Shown: one piece after another, positions 25,614 through 35,576 of the stretch | Position numbering within the stretch: position 1 is the first letter of the stretch | How the letters are laid out: the number at the start of each line of letters is the position of its first letter | Origin: Rhodanobacteraceae bacterium ZG21-1 | GTDB taxonomy: Bacteria; Pseudomonadota; Gammaproteobacteria; Xanthomonadales; Rhodanobacteraceae | Length of the DNA: 64,000 nucleotides | Assembly: GCA_021390615.1 (NCBI GenBank) | Contig: JAJEJU010000025.1 | Location: 806,001-870,000 of the forward strand | Reading direction: 5' to 3' | Program-made: the position numbers and the translations under genes | Notes under the pieces: model-generated | What the model was told of the DNA's origin: nothing | The model's input: the letters and a program-made list of their open reading frames with translations, nothing else | Database searches by the model: none

Positions 25614-26713
25614 GGACGGCTCCTGAGTCGCGCCAGGATGGCAAGGCTTTCGCGGAACGCCAGCGCGTTCGCGGGTGGCTGGAAGGCTCGCGCCAGTTGC
25701 GCCGGGTCGAGCCGATAGCGTTCGGCGATGCGCTGGTACAGCGCTTCGTCGTGCAGCGCCGCGCACAGCGGATCGCGACGGCATACCCGCGCCAGCTGGA
25801 TGCGGCAGGCGATCGCGTGCAGGCTGCGGCCGCCGTCGCGGCGATAGAGGAATTCGCCGATCGCCTGCACGTGTTCCAGCAGGGCGCGGCGCTGTTGCGG
25901 CGGCGCCGGGATCAGCGGCCCCAGCCGTTCGCCGCGCATCAGCGCCCACGCCAGCAGCAGCAGGCTGAAGGCCAGCAGCGCGGGCCAACCCTGGCTCAGC
26001 AATTTGCCCCAGAACGACGGCCCATCCAGTGCGTAGAGCAGGTAGACGTGGCTGACGTCGCGGTCGGGCGGCAACAGCAGGCGCCGCGCGAACTGCTGCT
26101 GTGCGGGATGGCGCAGCGCTTCGGAAGACAACACGTCGAGATCGTCGAGCAGACCGACCTGGCCGCCGCCGTAAGCGGTGCGCACGAAGGCGTAGCCGCC
26201 CTGCACGGTGCCGATCGAAGCGTCGGTCTGATCCATCGAGTCCAGGCGGAAATGCTTGCCGCACAGCTGGAATTTGTCGTCCTTGCCCGAAACCACCTCG
26301 TCGCAGCCGGTGCCGGCGTCCTCCGCCTTCAGCAGGTCCAGCCGCTGGAACAGCGGCGTGCGCGTGGCCAGTTCGGCGTCGCCCGGCGACAGAATCAGAT
26401 AACCGCCGCCGTCGACCCAGGCGGCCAGGTAGGCTGCCTCGGCCGGCTCGATGCGGCTCAGGCCTTCGCCCAGCACCAGCACGTCGTCCGGATGCAGCGC
26501 CTGCGCCGTCGGCAGCACGGTCACCGAGCTGACCGGGATATGCAGCTGCTTGAGGCTCAGCTCCAGCGCGAAGAAGCGGTTGTAGCGCGCCTCGCCGTGG
26601 GCGGGCGTATACGTGGAGACTTCCTTGCGTTCGAACGCGGCGAAAAAGATCGCCGCGCACAAGGCAGCGCCGCCGAGCAGGCACAGCAGCACGATCAGGC
26701 CCGGGCGATTCAT
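25610..26713 (-). CDS. DUF4350 domain membrane protein
   Basis: A 367-residue protein. The N-terminal helix (LIVLLCLLGGAALCAAIFFAA) leads into a periplasmic DUF4350 part with LELSLKQLHIPVSS, LPTAQALHPDDVLVLGEGL and VDGGGYLILSPGD, a Rossmann-like glutamine-amidotransferase-related fold. A second membrane helix (LLAFSLLLLAWALM) is followed by a cytoplasmic tail. It is encoded between DUF4129 and MoxR genes with four-base overlaps on both sides. The family occurs almost only in such MoxR clusters; molecular role unknown. Confidence 0.88.
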   Translation of the reverse strand: MNRPGLIVLLCLLGGAALCAAIFFAAFERKEVSTYTPAHGEARYNRFFALELSLKQLHIPVSSVTVLPTAQALHPDDVLVLGEGLSRIEPAEAAYLAAWVDGGGYLILSPGDAELATRTPLFQRLDLLKAEDAGTGCDEVVSGKDDKFQLCGKHFRLDSMDQTDASIGTVQGGYAFVRTAYGGGQVGLLDDLDVLSSEALRHPAQQQFARRLLLPPDRDVSHVYLLYALDGPSFWGKLLSQGWPALLAFSLLLLAWALMRGERLGPLIPAPPQQRRALLEHVQAIGEFLYRRDGGRSLHAIACRIQLARVCRRDPLCAALHDEALYQRIAERYRLDPAQLARAFQPPANALAFRESLAILARLRSRP

Positions 26714-28248
26714 GACACGCCCCTCCCCTGCGCAGGCCAGCCGCTGAGCAAGGCATCCAGTTCGCCATCGCTGGGAAAGCGATCGGCATACGCCGCGTAC
26801 TGCCATACACGCACGATCGCCACCGCGCGCTTGCCCTGCTCGCCATCGGGCAGCGCACGGGCGCGCCGCAGACAATCCGCTTCGGTGGCGTCGTCGGGCA
26901 CGCCCACGCCCAGCGCCGAGGCCACCTGCTCGACGCAGCCGCGATACAGCAAGGCCAGCCCTTCGCGGCGGTGTCCGGCCTGCCAGCGCGCACGCACGGC
27001 CCCGGCCAGGTCCTGCGGCAGCGGCGCGACCTCCGGCGCCTCGGCCTCGCTCACCTCGAACTTGCGCGGCGCTGCCGCGGTGCCCGGCCAGCGCCCGCGC
27101 GCATAGCGCAGGCCGAACAACAGCAGCGCCACCAGCACCACGGCCAGCAGCAGCCACAGCAACAGGTTCAGACCGCCGGCGAACCAGTTGGCCGTGTCGG
27201 ACTCGACCCGTATCGACTCGTCCTGTTTCGGCTCCTGCTCCTTGCGCGGATGGCGCAACACCCATTCATGGGACTGGATCTTCTGGCCGAAGCGCGGGTC
27301 CGCATAGGCCTTGGTCGCCGCGTCGGCGAAGCGCCGGTCCTCGGCGGAAACCGGCTCGCCGAAGACCTGCTCGAGCTGGATCGGCACCGGCTTGTCCGCG
27401 CCCGGCTTGCCGTCGGCAACAGCGGCGGCATGCGAGGGCGCCGACCAGGCCAGCGCGCAGGCCAGCAGCAGCGCCAAGGTGCGCGTAGCCTGCTCCAGCC
27501 GCTGACGCAGCCGGCGGAAGCTCAGGTCGACATCCCAGGCCTCCAGCTGCGTGCGCCGGGTAACGTACAGACCGAAGCCGGCGGCGACGTACCAGGGCTC
27601 GATCACGCTGATCGCCAGATAGACCACCAGCGAGGCGAACAGCCACGCGCCGGTGGGCGATTGCCGCGCCACGTTGCTGAACACGGCGCGGAAGGTATCC
27701 GGCAGCAGCTCGTGCGGCACGAAGGACGCGATAAACAGGAACACGCCGAGGAACAGCACCAGCTCCAGCTGCAGACAGCCGAGGGTGAGCATGGTCGCCG
27801 AGCCGCCGATGTGCCGGCGCAGCACGCGCCAGCGCGGACCGCGCTGCTTGCTGCCCAGCCCTTCGAGCAGCTCCAGCGGCAGCCGCAGTGCGCGCTGGCT
27901 GTCCACCCGCAGCCACAGCAGCGAAGCCACGGTGCCGCGCCAGGGCATCCGCCAGGCCTCACGCAAGGTGTCGCGCCAGGCCGGCGCGCGATCGAACACG
28001 GCGCGCGACAGCACGTACAGCGGCACGCGGTCGAACAACGGCTTCAGCCACCAGATCAGCAGCATGCCCAGCCAGGGCCAGCCGACCAGCCAGCCGAGGG
28101 CGATGCACGGCAAGGCGATCGGCAGGCTGAAGGCGAACCAGGCCGACCACACCGCGCGCGCATTCGCGCGCAGCATCGCCGCGCCCAGATCGACCGCCTC
28201 GCGCGACGAGCGCGGGCGCAAGGCCACGCTGATCCGTTCAAGCTCCAT
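26710..28248 (-). CDS. DUF4129 domain membrane protein
   Basis: A 512-residue multi-pass protein. The N-terminal half has several membrane helices (AWFAFSLPIALPCIALGWLV, LELVLFLGVFLFIASFV, LFASLVVYLAISVIE). An internal hydrophobic segment with a signal-like AWSAPSHA is followed by a periplasmic stretch and another helix (LLLWLLLAVVLVALLLFGL). The C-terminal cytoplasmic DUF4129 part contains LLYRGCVEQVASALG and AYADRFPSDGELDALL. It overlaps both neighbours in the MoxR operon. Function is unknown; a role as membrane platform for the complex is an inference. Confidence 0.88.
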   Translation of the reverse strand: MELERISVALRPRSSREAVDLGAAMLRANARAVWSAWFAFSLPIALPCIALGWLVGWPWLGMLLIWWLKPLFDRVPLYVLSRAVFDRAPAWRDTLREAWRMPWRGTVASLLWLRVDSQRALRLPLELLEGLGSKQRGPRWRVLRRHIGGSATMLTLGCLQLELVLFLGVFLFIASFVPHELLPDTFRAVFSNVARQSPTGAWLFASLVVYLAISVIEPWYVAAGFGLYVTRRTQLEAWDVDLSFRRLRQRLEQATRTLALLLACALAWSAPSHAAAVADGKPGADKPVPIQLEQVFGEPVSAEDRRFADAATKAYADPRFGQKIQSHEWVLRHPRKEQEPKQDESIRVESDTANWFAGGLNLLLWLLLAVVLVALLLFGLRYARGRWPGTAAAPRKFEVSEAEAPEVAPLPQDLAGAVRARWQAGHRREGLALLYRGCVEQVASALGVGVPDDATEADCLRRARALPDGEQGKRAVAIVRVWQYAAYADRFPSDGELDALLSGWPAQGRGVS

Positions 28249-29212
28249 GGCCGCCCCTGCCTCCGCGCAGCAGCCAGCCCAGCACCACGACCCACAGCAG
28301 CGCGCCGCTGCCGTATTTCAGCCAATCCGGAAACGACGCCACCGAGGACCAGAACGCCTCGAGGAAGGCCGCTGCCACCAGCATCGCGAAGCCGCCCAGC
28401 GCCAGTTGGGCGCCGATCCAGCCGGCCGCCATCATGGCCTGGCCGCGCCGCTGGCGACCGGGCGCCAGCAGGGTCAGGCCCATTTTCAGGCCGGCCCCGC
28501 CGGTGATCACGATCGCGGTCAGCTCGAACGAGGAGTGCGCCACCACGAAGCGCCAGAACGGCGCGCCGTAGCCGATCTGGTCCAGGTGTCCGGCCAGCGT
28601 GCCGAGGATCACCCCGTTCGTCGCCAGTACGTAGACCGCACCGATGCCGAAGACCAGCCCGGAGGCGAAGGTGCGGAAGGCGATGCTGACGTTGTTCCAG
28701 ATATAGAAGCCGAACATGCCGAGATCGGTGCCGCTGCTGCGGCCGATGCGCGGATTGCTCGGGTCGTACATCTTCTCGAACTCGAGCAGCTGGCCGCTGC
28801 CGAATACCGCGTGCGCAAACTCCGGCTTGAAATGCACCAGCACCAGGCAGACCAGCGCAGGCAGGTACAGCAGGGCCGCGGCCAGCGCCATGTAACGCCA
28901 CTGCGCGCGCACCAGACGCGGAAAGCCCGCGACCAGGAAAAACGCGGCGCGATGCCAGCGCGGCGGCGGCGGCCGGTACAGCAGGCGATGGCCCTGGTGC
29001 ACGATGTGCTGCAGGCGATCGGTCACCTCGCGGCTGTAGCCGCGCGCCTGCGCCAGCGCGAGGTGATGGCACAGGCGCCGGTAGGACGCCGGGAAATCCA
29101 GCGCCTGTTCGGCGCGCATGGTCGGGCCAGGCTTGGTCTCGGCCCGGTACAGCCAGGCCTGCAGCTGATCCCACTCGGACGCATGCAGGGCGACGAAGCG
29201 ATCCTGCTTCAT
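28238..29212 (-). CDS. Stage II sporulation protein M-like membrane protein (SpoIIM/DUF95)
   Basis: A 324-residue membrane protein. After a cytoplasmic N-terminal part (YRRLCHHLALAQARGYS is a typical SpoIIM-family block), a helix near residue 110 precedes a large extracytoplasmic loop. It is followed by the family core NNVSIAFRTFASGLVFGIG, LATNGVILG and AHSSFELTAIVITGGAGL, and further helices. In sporulators SpoIIM takes part in septal peptidoglycan remodelling; in non-sporulating proteobacteria it sits in MoxR operons with an unknown function. Its end overlaps the DUF4129 gene by 11 bp and its start overlaps the RDD gene. Confidence 0.9.
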   Translation of the reverse strand: MKQDRFVALHASEWDQLQAWLYRAETKPGPTMRAEQALDFPASYRRLCHHLALAQARGYSREVTDRLQHIVHQGHRLLYRPPPPRWHRAAFFLVAGFPRLVRAQWRYMALAAALLYLPALVCLVLVHFKPEFAHAVFGSGQLLEFEKMYDPSNPRIGRSSGTDLGMFGFYIWNNVSIAFRTFASGLVFGIGAVYVLATNGVILGTLAGHLDQIGYGAPFWRFVVAHSSFELTAIVITGGAGLKMGLTLLAPGRQRRGQAMMAAGWIGAQLALGGFAMLVAAAFLEAFWSSVASFPDWLKYGSGALLWVVVLGWLLRGGRGGHGA

Positions 29213-29889
29213 GTGCGCCCCAGCAGGTAGTTGGCATAGGCGACCAGCTGGCGTACGCCGTCTTCGCCGCCGCGTCCGGTCAACGGGATCAGCAGGTCGG
29301 CCAGCTCGCGCTGGCGCTGCGGGGTCAGCTGGCCGCAGCGCTCGGCGAATTCGACGATCGCCGCCTGCTCCTCGGCGCTGAGCCCGGCCGGCGGCGGCTC
29401 CGCCTTCAGCACGGGCACCTGCAGGCCCCACGGCGTATCGCTGACGTGCACGACCATGGTGCCAGCGACCACATCGCCGACGCGGCGCGCATACGGGTCG
29501 ATCAGGGTGCTGATCAGGCCCACCGCGTACACGCCGGGCAGGATGTCGACCACGCGCAGCAGGTTGCGCACCACCGACGGCATCAAGGTCACCGGCGTGC
29601 CGTCGGCGCCGACCACGCGCAGCGACATCACGCGTTTGCCCAGGGTCTGCCCGCCGAACCACACCTCGCAGACCACCCCGTAGATCCAGGTCAGCGCGAA
29701 GATCACCAGCGAGCCGATGCCCATGCCGCCGCGGCCCAGCAGGCCCAGCGGAATCATCGCCGCCCAGAACACCAGCGCGCGGATGACCAGGTCGATCAGC
29801 CAAGCCTGCGCGCGCGGCAAGGCGCCGGCGCTGTGCAGGCGCAGGAATACCCCTTCAGGGGTTTCGATCTGCCGGACGGTGTCGAGCAT
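29209..29889 (-). CDS. RDD family membrane protein, operon copy 1
   Basis: A 226-residue protein whose N-terminal two thirds form the RDD domain. It shows an early Arg (LPRAQAWLIDLVIRALVFWA), a second helix (IGSLVIFALTWIYGVV), FGGQTLGKRVMSLRVVGADG, and the Asp-containing RVGDVVAGTMVV. A soluble C-terminal tail follows (LTPQRQRELADLLIPL). RDD proteins have been linked to ion transport, but substrates are largely unknown. Four-base overlap with the SpoIIM-like gene indicates tight coupling. Confidence 0.9.
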   Translation of the reverse strand: MLDTVRQIETPEGVFLRLHSAGALPRAQAWLIDLVIRALVFWAAMIPLGLLGRGGMGIGSLVIFALTWIYGVVCEVWFGGQTLGKRVMSLRVVGADGTPVTLMPSVVRNLLRVVDILPGVYAVGLISTLIDPYARRVGDVVAGTMVVHVSDTPWGLQVPVLKAEPPPAGLSAEEQAAIVEFAERCGQLTPQRQRELADLLIPLTGRGGEDGVRQLVAYANYLLGRT

Positions 29890-29898
29890 CCGCTCTGA

Positions 29899-30426
29899 TC
29901 AATCGTTAACGATGACGATGGTGTCGGCGAAGATATCGTGCAGGCAGCGCCGCTCGGCGCCGAAGATCAGTAGACAGTCGATCAGGCTCGCGAGCGGCCC
30001 GACCACCGGCACCTGGCCGAACAAGCGGATCACCAACACGCGCAGGCCGATATAGCGTCCCAGCGAAATGGCGCTGCCATCGGTGCGCACGACCTTGGTG
30101 CCGTTCATCCGCTTGCCGATGGTCTGTCCGTTGTTGCTTATCCACATGCAATTGAAGATCAGCAAGGCAAGCACCATCAGGATGCTCAAGCCGCCGCAGA
30201 CGACCCCCACGACGTTGGCGCCCGTTCCGACGGAACGGTTGGCACCCAGTACGGCAAACCCGATCAACATGGGCAACAGGCAGACGATGAAGGCGAGGCC
30301 GTCGAGCAAGGCGCCGCCCAGGCGCTGTGCGCGCGAGGCTTTTCTCGCCTCCAGATCGGCACCCGAGTAACGGCCGAGATCCTCGACCGCGGACTGCGGC
30401 GCCGCATACGGATTATTAGCATCCAT
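29899..30426 (-). CDS. RDD family membrane protein, operon copy 2
   Basis: A 175-residue RDD protein with a typical Asn/Pro/Tyr N-terminus (MDANNPYAAPQSAVEDL). It carries three hydrophobic stretches (LLDGLAFIVCLLPMLIGFAV, VVCGGLSILMVLALLIFNCM, PVVGPLASLIDCLLIFG) and the family blocks NGQTIGKRMNGTKVVRTDG and RCLHDIFADTIVIV. It lies 9 bp upstream of the first RDD gene and probably opens the whole seven-gene operon that ends at 23293. The two RDD products are distant relatives, not a recent duplication. Confidence 0.9.
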   Translation of the reverse strand: MDANNPYAAPQSAVEDLGRYSGADLEARKASRAQRLGGALLDGLAFIVCLLPMLIGFAVLGANRSVGTGANVVGVVCGGLSILMVLALLIFNCMWISNNGQTIGKRMNGTKVVRTDGSAISLGRYIGLRVLVIRLFGQVPVVGPLASLIDCLLIFGAERRCLHDIFADTIVIVND

Positions 30427-30531
30427 GAACCCCTACTCCTTCAATTCCAACGCTCCCGTCCCCCATGGCCGGACCGCTGAAGGGCAAGTATAGGGCCGCC
30501 CTTCCCGCGCGTTCAACGCGCTCGGCAGGGC

Positions 30532-31002
30532 TCAGCCGCGCTTGGGCTTGAGCATGGTGCCGATGCACTTGGGCGAACCGCAGCGGCAGGCCCAGATCTT
30601 CTTCAGGCGCGCACTGTGCGGCACGTCCAGCACGATGCCGTAGTCGTAGGTCAGCTCCTCGCCCGGACGGATGTGGCGGATCGCCTCGATCAGCACCTTG
30701 TCCTTGCGCCGGTCGCCGCCGGCGTGTTCCTCGATCAGCGCGCGGCAGTTCGGCGCACAGCTGTGGTTGATCCAGCGCGCGGTGTTGCCGCGGCGGTTGG
30801 CGTCGATCAGATAGTCGTCGTTGAGGGTGAACAGGAAGGTGTGCCCGGTCTCGCCGCCGTCGCCGTACAGCTGATCGGCCTCGGCATGGGTCATCAAGCT
30901 GCCCTTGTACTCGATCACCTCGTCGCCCTTGGCGATGGGTGCGACGGCGAATACGCCGTTGCCGTGAATGGGGGAGCGGCGGGCTACGATGCGTCGAGTC
31001 AT
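30532..31002 (-). CDS. SET domain protein, putative protein-lysine methyltransferase
   Basis: A 156-residue stand-alone SET protein. Hallmarks are SPIHGNGVFA at the N-terminus, ARWINHSCAPNC (SAM- and substrate-binding NHSC motif), GEELTYDYG with the catalytic tyrosine, and a post-SET zinc motif CRCGSPKCIGTM. Eukaryotic SET enzymes methylate histone lysines; bacterial ones are scattered and their substrates mostly unknown. All catalytic residues appear intact. A TTG at 31008 could also start translation, but the ATG at 31002 is preferred. It is monocistronic, divergent from the lipoprotein gene. Confidence 0.88.
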   Translation of the reverse strand: MTRRIVARRSPIHGNGVFAVAPIAKGDEVIEYKGSLMTHAEADQLYGDGGETGHTFLFTLNDDYLIDANRRGNTARWINHSCAPNCRALIEEHAGGDRRKDKVLIEAIRHIRPGEELTYDYGIVLDVPHSARLKKIWACRCGSPKCIGTMLKPKRG

Positions 31003-31116
31003 GGGCAAGGGCGAGTCTGGAGAACTGCCGATGATGCCTGCTGCACCGCAGGATGGGAACCTGCGGCCATCGCGCCTGTCATCGGACGCTGACGCCGGGC
31101 CGAGGCTCGGGTATAT

Positions 31117-31132
31117 TCAAACAATCGTTTGA
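31117..31132. promoter_or_regulatory. PsrA-like operator over the -10 and ribosome-site region of the lipoprotein/acyl-CoA dehydrogenase genes
   Basis: The palindrome TCAAACAATCGTTTGA is a perfect inverted repeat with a 4-base spacer. It fits the published PsrA box form (G/C)AAAC-N2-4-GTTTG(C/G), which TetR-family fatty-acid regulators bind. It overlaps a TATATT -10-like hexamer at 31112-31117 and the ribosome site GAGGTGA at 31131-31137, so binding should repress. Repression of the lipoprotein and acyl-CoA dehydrogenase genes, relieved by long-chain fatty acids or acyl-CoA, is inferred. Confidence 0.65.
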
Positions 31133-31141
31133 GGTGATCCG

Positions 31142-31639
31142 ATGAAACGACTGCTGCGCCGGCTGCGGCCGGGACTGCTCCTGCCGGTGCTGCTGGCGAC
31201 CGCGCTGGCCGCCTGCGGGCCGCCGCGCAAGAGCGTGTTCCCGCCCACCGTGAGCATCCAGCAGATGAGCGTGCTGCCCAACGGGATGTGGCAGCTCACC
31301 GTGCGGATCCAGAACAACAGCTACGGCGAGATGGACTTCAAGTCGCTCGACGGCAGCCTGCAGATCGCCGACGGCATTCCGGTGCGCCTGCACAGCGCCT
31401 TCGAGCTGGACATCCCCGCCTTCGCCGCCGACGTCACCCCGCTGGCGATCCTGCCGACGCCGGCCATGAGCCAGGCCTTGCAGGCCGTCGCCGCCAAGGG
31501 CAGCGCCGGCTCGCTGGCCTACCAGATCGCCGGCCGCGCCAACGCCAAGCCCGAACAGGAAAAGCAGGCGCGCGACTTCGACTTCCACGGCAATGCCTGG
31601 CTTTCGCCGGTGCCCGGCATCGCCAACACCTATCGCTGA
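31142..31639 (+). CDS. Lipoprotein of unknown function
   Basis: A 165-residue lipoprotein with a basic N-terminus (MKRLLRRLRPG), a hydrophobic core and the lipobox LAAC at residues 22-25. The mature part is a single small beta-rich domain (VSIQQMSVLPNGMWQLTVRIQNNS, quoted in part: LPNGMWQLTVRIQNNSYG). Its layout resembles the water-stress/LEA-2-type fold, but I would not assign it firmly. It sits behind the PsrA-like operator and 58 bp before the acyl-CoA dehydrogenase, so it is likely co-regulated with fatty-acid metabolism. Confidence 0.8.
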   Translation: MKRLLRRLRPGLLLPVLLATALAACGPPRKSVFPPTVSIQQMSVLPNGMWQLTVRIQNNSYGEMDFKSLDGSLQIADGIPVRLHSAFELDIPAFAADVTPLAILPTPAMSQALQAVAAKGSAGSLAYQIAGRANAKPEQEKQARDFDFHGNAWLSPVPGIANTYR

Positions 31640-31697
31640 TGCCCTTGCCCGCTAACTGCCGCCCGCTGACTGCCGCCCTCTACCGAAGGATATGCCC

Positions 31698-33473
<1,776 letters not shown>

Positions 33474-33496
33474 CGCTTCTTCGGTCACGCCATGCA

Positions 33497-33531
33497 CGCG
33501 AACGCCCGGCTTCGGCCGGGCGTTCGCGTTT
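33497..33531 (+). terminator. Rho-independent terminator after the acyl-CoA dehydrogenase gene
   Basis: A perfect 14-bp stem (33497-33510 with 33515-33528) capped by the stable TTCG tetraloop is followed by three T. It begins 24 bp beyond the stop codon. Confidence 0.88.
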
Positions 33532-33549
33532 GCGGCATTGCTTGTCGTA

Positions 33550-33765
33550 TTCGCCGGGTCGACGACCGCTTCGGCTAACGGCAGCGGTTGGCAGCGCCGG
33601 CTCTTCGTCGCATAGGCCCTGGTGGTCAGCGTCTCGATGACGGTGTAGCTACGGCACACCCCGCGGCGCGACTGGCGTACCACGCTGCCGGTGTCGCTGA
33701 TCATCGGCGGCGCGCTGGGCAACCTGATCGACCGCCTGCGTGCGGCGCAGTTCAAGGACTTCGGG
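33550..33765 (+). pseudogene. Relic of lspA (signal peptidase II)
   Basis: One plus-strand frame reads ANGSGWQRRLFVA, stop, ALVVSVSMTV, stop, LRHTPRRDWRTTLPVSLIIG, GALGNLIDRLRAAQFKDFGR. This is colinear with the middle of lipoprotein signal peptidase II (GWQRxFF, the hydrophobic helix, then GGALGNLIDR with its catalytic-region residues). Two stop codons interrupt it, the N-terminal third is missing and the C-terminal catalytic Asp block is not recognisable. It is therefore debris of a second lspA copy, not a functional gene. Confidence 0.75.
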
Positions 33766-33796
33766 CGGATCTACCACGGCGATCGGCTCGATCGGC

Positions 33797-35239
33797 TCAA
33801 TCGACCCGTTCGAAGCGCGTGAGTCGCCGCTGCGGGTCCGCCTCGACCAGCTTCGCTCGTACTTCCTGGCCCAGCGGCAGCGGCGCGGCGCCGCTCAGGG
33901 CCGCCTCGATCGCCGGCTCGCGCACCATCACCACGCCCTTGTGCGGATCGGCCGCGGCGACTTCGACGATGGCGCCGTCGAATACTTCGCCGACGCTGGG
34001 CGCGAGCACCGTCGCCTCGACCAGGTCGAGCACCGCCCGCTCGTACTGATGGGCGCGATGGCCGGAAGCCTGCATGGTCGCCGGCAAGGCCGGCAGGGCC
34101 GTCTTCGCCCAGTCCGGCACCGGCACTCCCGCGCACAGCGCCACGCAGACCTCGCCGACGTAGCGGTCGACCAGCCGGCGCAGCGGCGCGGTGGCATGGC
34201 TGTAGGCCGCCGCCAGGGCCCACTGCAGCGGCTGTGCCGGCGCGGCGCCGTCGAACGCCACGTAGCCGGCGCCGCGCAGCACCGTGGTGCAGGCGGTCAG
34301 CATGGCCACGTGCGCGTCCTGCGCCGGATCGAGCGCCGCGATGAAATCCGGATAGGCCTGCTGCGCCGGCCAGGCGATGCCCAGCGCCTGCGCGGTGAGA
34401 TGCAGGCGGCGCAGCGCCTGCGGGCTGGGTTCGGGCAAGGTGCGCAGCAGGCCGATCTGGCCGCGCAACATCAGCTGCGCCGCGGCCATGCCGACCAGCA
34501 GCGAGATCTGCTCGTTCCAGTCCTCCACCGCAAGACGGGCACGGAACGACAGCGACCAGCCCGCCTCGCCGACCTCGATCTCCTGCTCCGGCAAGGGCAG
34601 GCTGATCCCACCGCGCGCGCGCTCGCACTGCCGGCGCAGCTCGCCGACCTCGCGCAGCAGCGCCCACATCGGCTCGGCCTGGCCGGCGTCGATGTGCTGC
34701 TGCACGCCCACATAGTCGAGCTTGGCGCGGCTGCACACGCGCGCACGGCGCACGTCGATGGCCACGCTCTCGCCGTGCGGGTCCAGCTCCACCGTCCACA
34801 GCAGCGCCGGGCGCAGCTGTCCCGGCAACAGCGAAGCGGCGTCTTCGGACAGCACCTTGGGATGCAGCGGGATCTTGCCGGCGCCGCCGTACAGGGACTC
34901 GCCGCGCCGATGCGCTTCCAGGTCGATCGGATCGCCTGGCGCGACGAAGGCGGCCACGTCCGCAATCGCGTAGTAGACGCGATAACCCTGCTCGCTGCGT
35001 TCGAGATACAGCGCCTGGTCCAGGTCCATCGAGCCGGCCGGATCGATGGTGACCAGCGGCAGGTCGGTGCGATCCAGCGCAGGCAGCCGCGGCTGGCGCG
35101 CGGCCTGCGCGGCGGCCGCCTCGACCTCCGGCGGAAACGCCGCCGACAGCTTCAGCTCCGCCTGGATGTCGCGCAGACCCGGCGCCAGCACGGCCTCGGC
35201 AGCAGGCTGGACGAGGATGCGGCGGGTAGTGCTGGGCAT
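33797..35239 (-). CDS. RNB-domain ribonuclease (RNase II family)
   Basis: A 480-residue RNA exonuclease of the RNB family. The catalytic acidic cluster lies in TIDPAGSMDLDQALYLER near residues 64-81, followed by YYAIADVAAFV. The later conserved block is AAAYSHATAPLRRLVDRYV near 360-380, where the substrate arginines lie. The cold-shock domains of E. coli RNase II and RNase R are short or missing at the N-terminus, so it is a compact relative. It should degrade single-stranded RNA 3' to 5'. The ATG at 35239 fits; an overlapping divergent frame is spurious. Confidence 0.9.
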   Translation of the reverse strand: MPSTTRRILVQPAAEAVLAPGLRDIQAELKLSAAFPPEVEAAAAQAARQPRLPALDRTDLPLVTIDPAGSMDLDQALYLERSEQGYRVYYAIADVAAFVAPGDPIDLEAHRRGESLYGGAGKIPLHPKVLSEDAASLLPGQLRPALLWTVELDPHGESVAIDVRRARVCSRAKLDYVGVQQHIDAGQAEPMWALLREVGELRRQCERARGGISLPLPEQEIEVGEAGWSLSFRARLAVEDWNEQISLLVGMAAAQLMLRGQIGLLRTLPEPSPQALRRLHLTAQALGIAWPAQQAYPDFIAALDPAQDAHVAMLTACTTVLRGAGYVAFDGAAPAQPLQWALAAAYSHATAPLRRLVDRYVGEVCVALCAGVPVPDWAKTALPALPATMQASGHRAHQYERAVLDLVEATVLAPSVGEVFDGAIVEVAAADPHKGVVMVREPAIEAALSGAAPLPLGQEVRAKLVEADPQRRLTRFERVD

Positions 35240-35576
35240 GGCGATCTCCTGGAGTCATACGTGACCGGCCGACGCCGTGCCACGCGGGCAACGGCTCGCC
35301 ATGCCTGAAGCGGAGCCGCCGCCGGCCATGCCGACGGCCGCTCCGAAGCGCCGCGATAGTAGCCTTGCAGCCCGACGCCGATCCATGCCCCTGCGATCGA
35401 CGGCCCTGGCCGCAGCGTCACCCATCGATTCAATGCGGCCGTCTGCGTGCCCGCTGCGCCGGCGCGACGAAGCAGTCGCGCGCTGCCGGAAGCCGTCGCC
35501 CGTGCCTGGCGGGACTTTCGCGCGACCTGCGCGCGGGTGTAGAACTGCGCGGTGTCATCCTGCAAGCGATGTTTTC
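35240..35576. other. Intergenic region between divergent genes
   Basis: About 340 bp separating the RNB ribonuclease gene (minus) from the acetyltransferase gene (plus). It must hold both promoters, but no box is convincing. The long frames that cross it upstream of the acetyltransferase have no coding character. Confidence 0.5.

Noticed and set aside
33588-34049. A plus-strand frame spanning the lspA relic and the ribonuclease 3' end
   Set aside because: It is in a different frame from the lspA-like peptides and antisense to the RNB gene.
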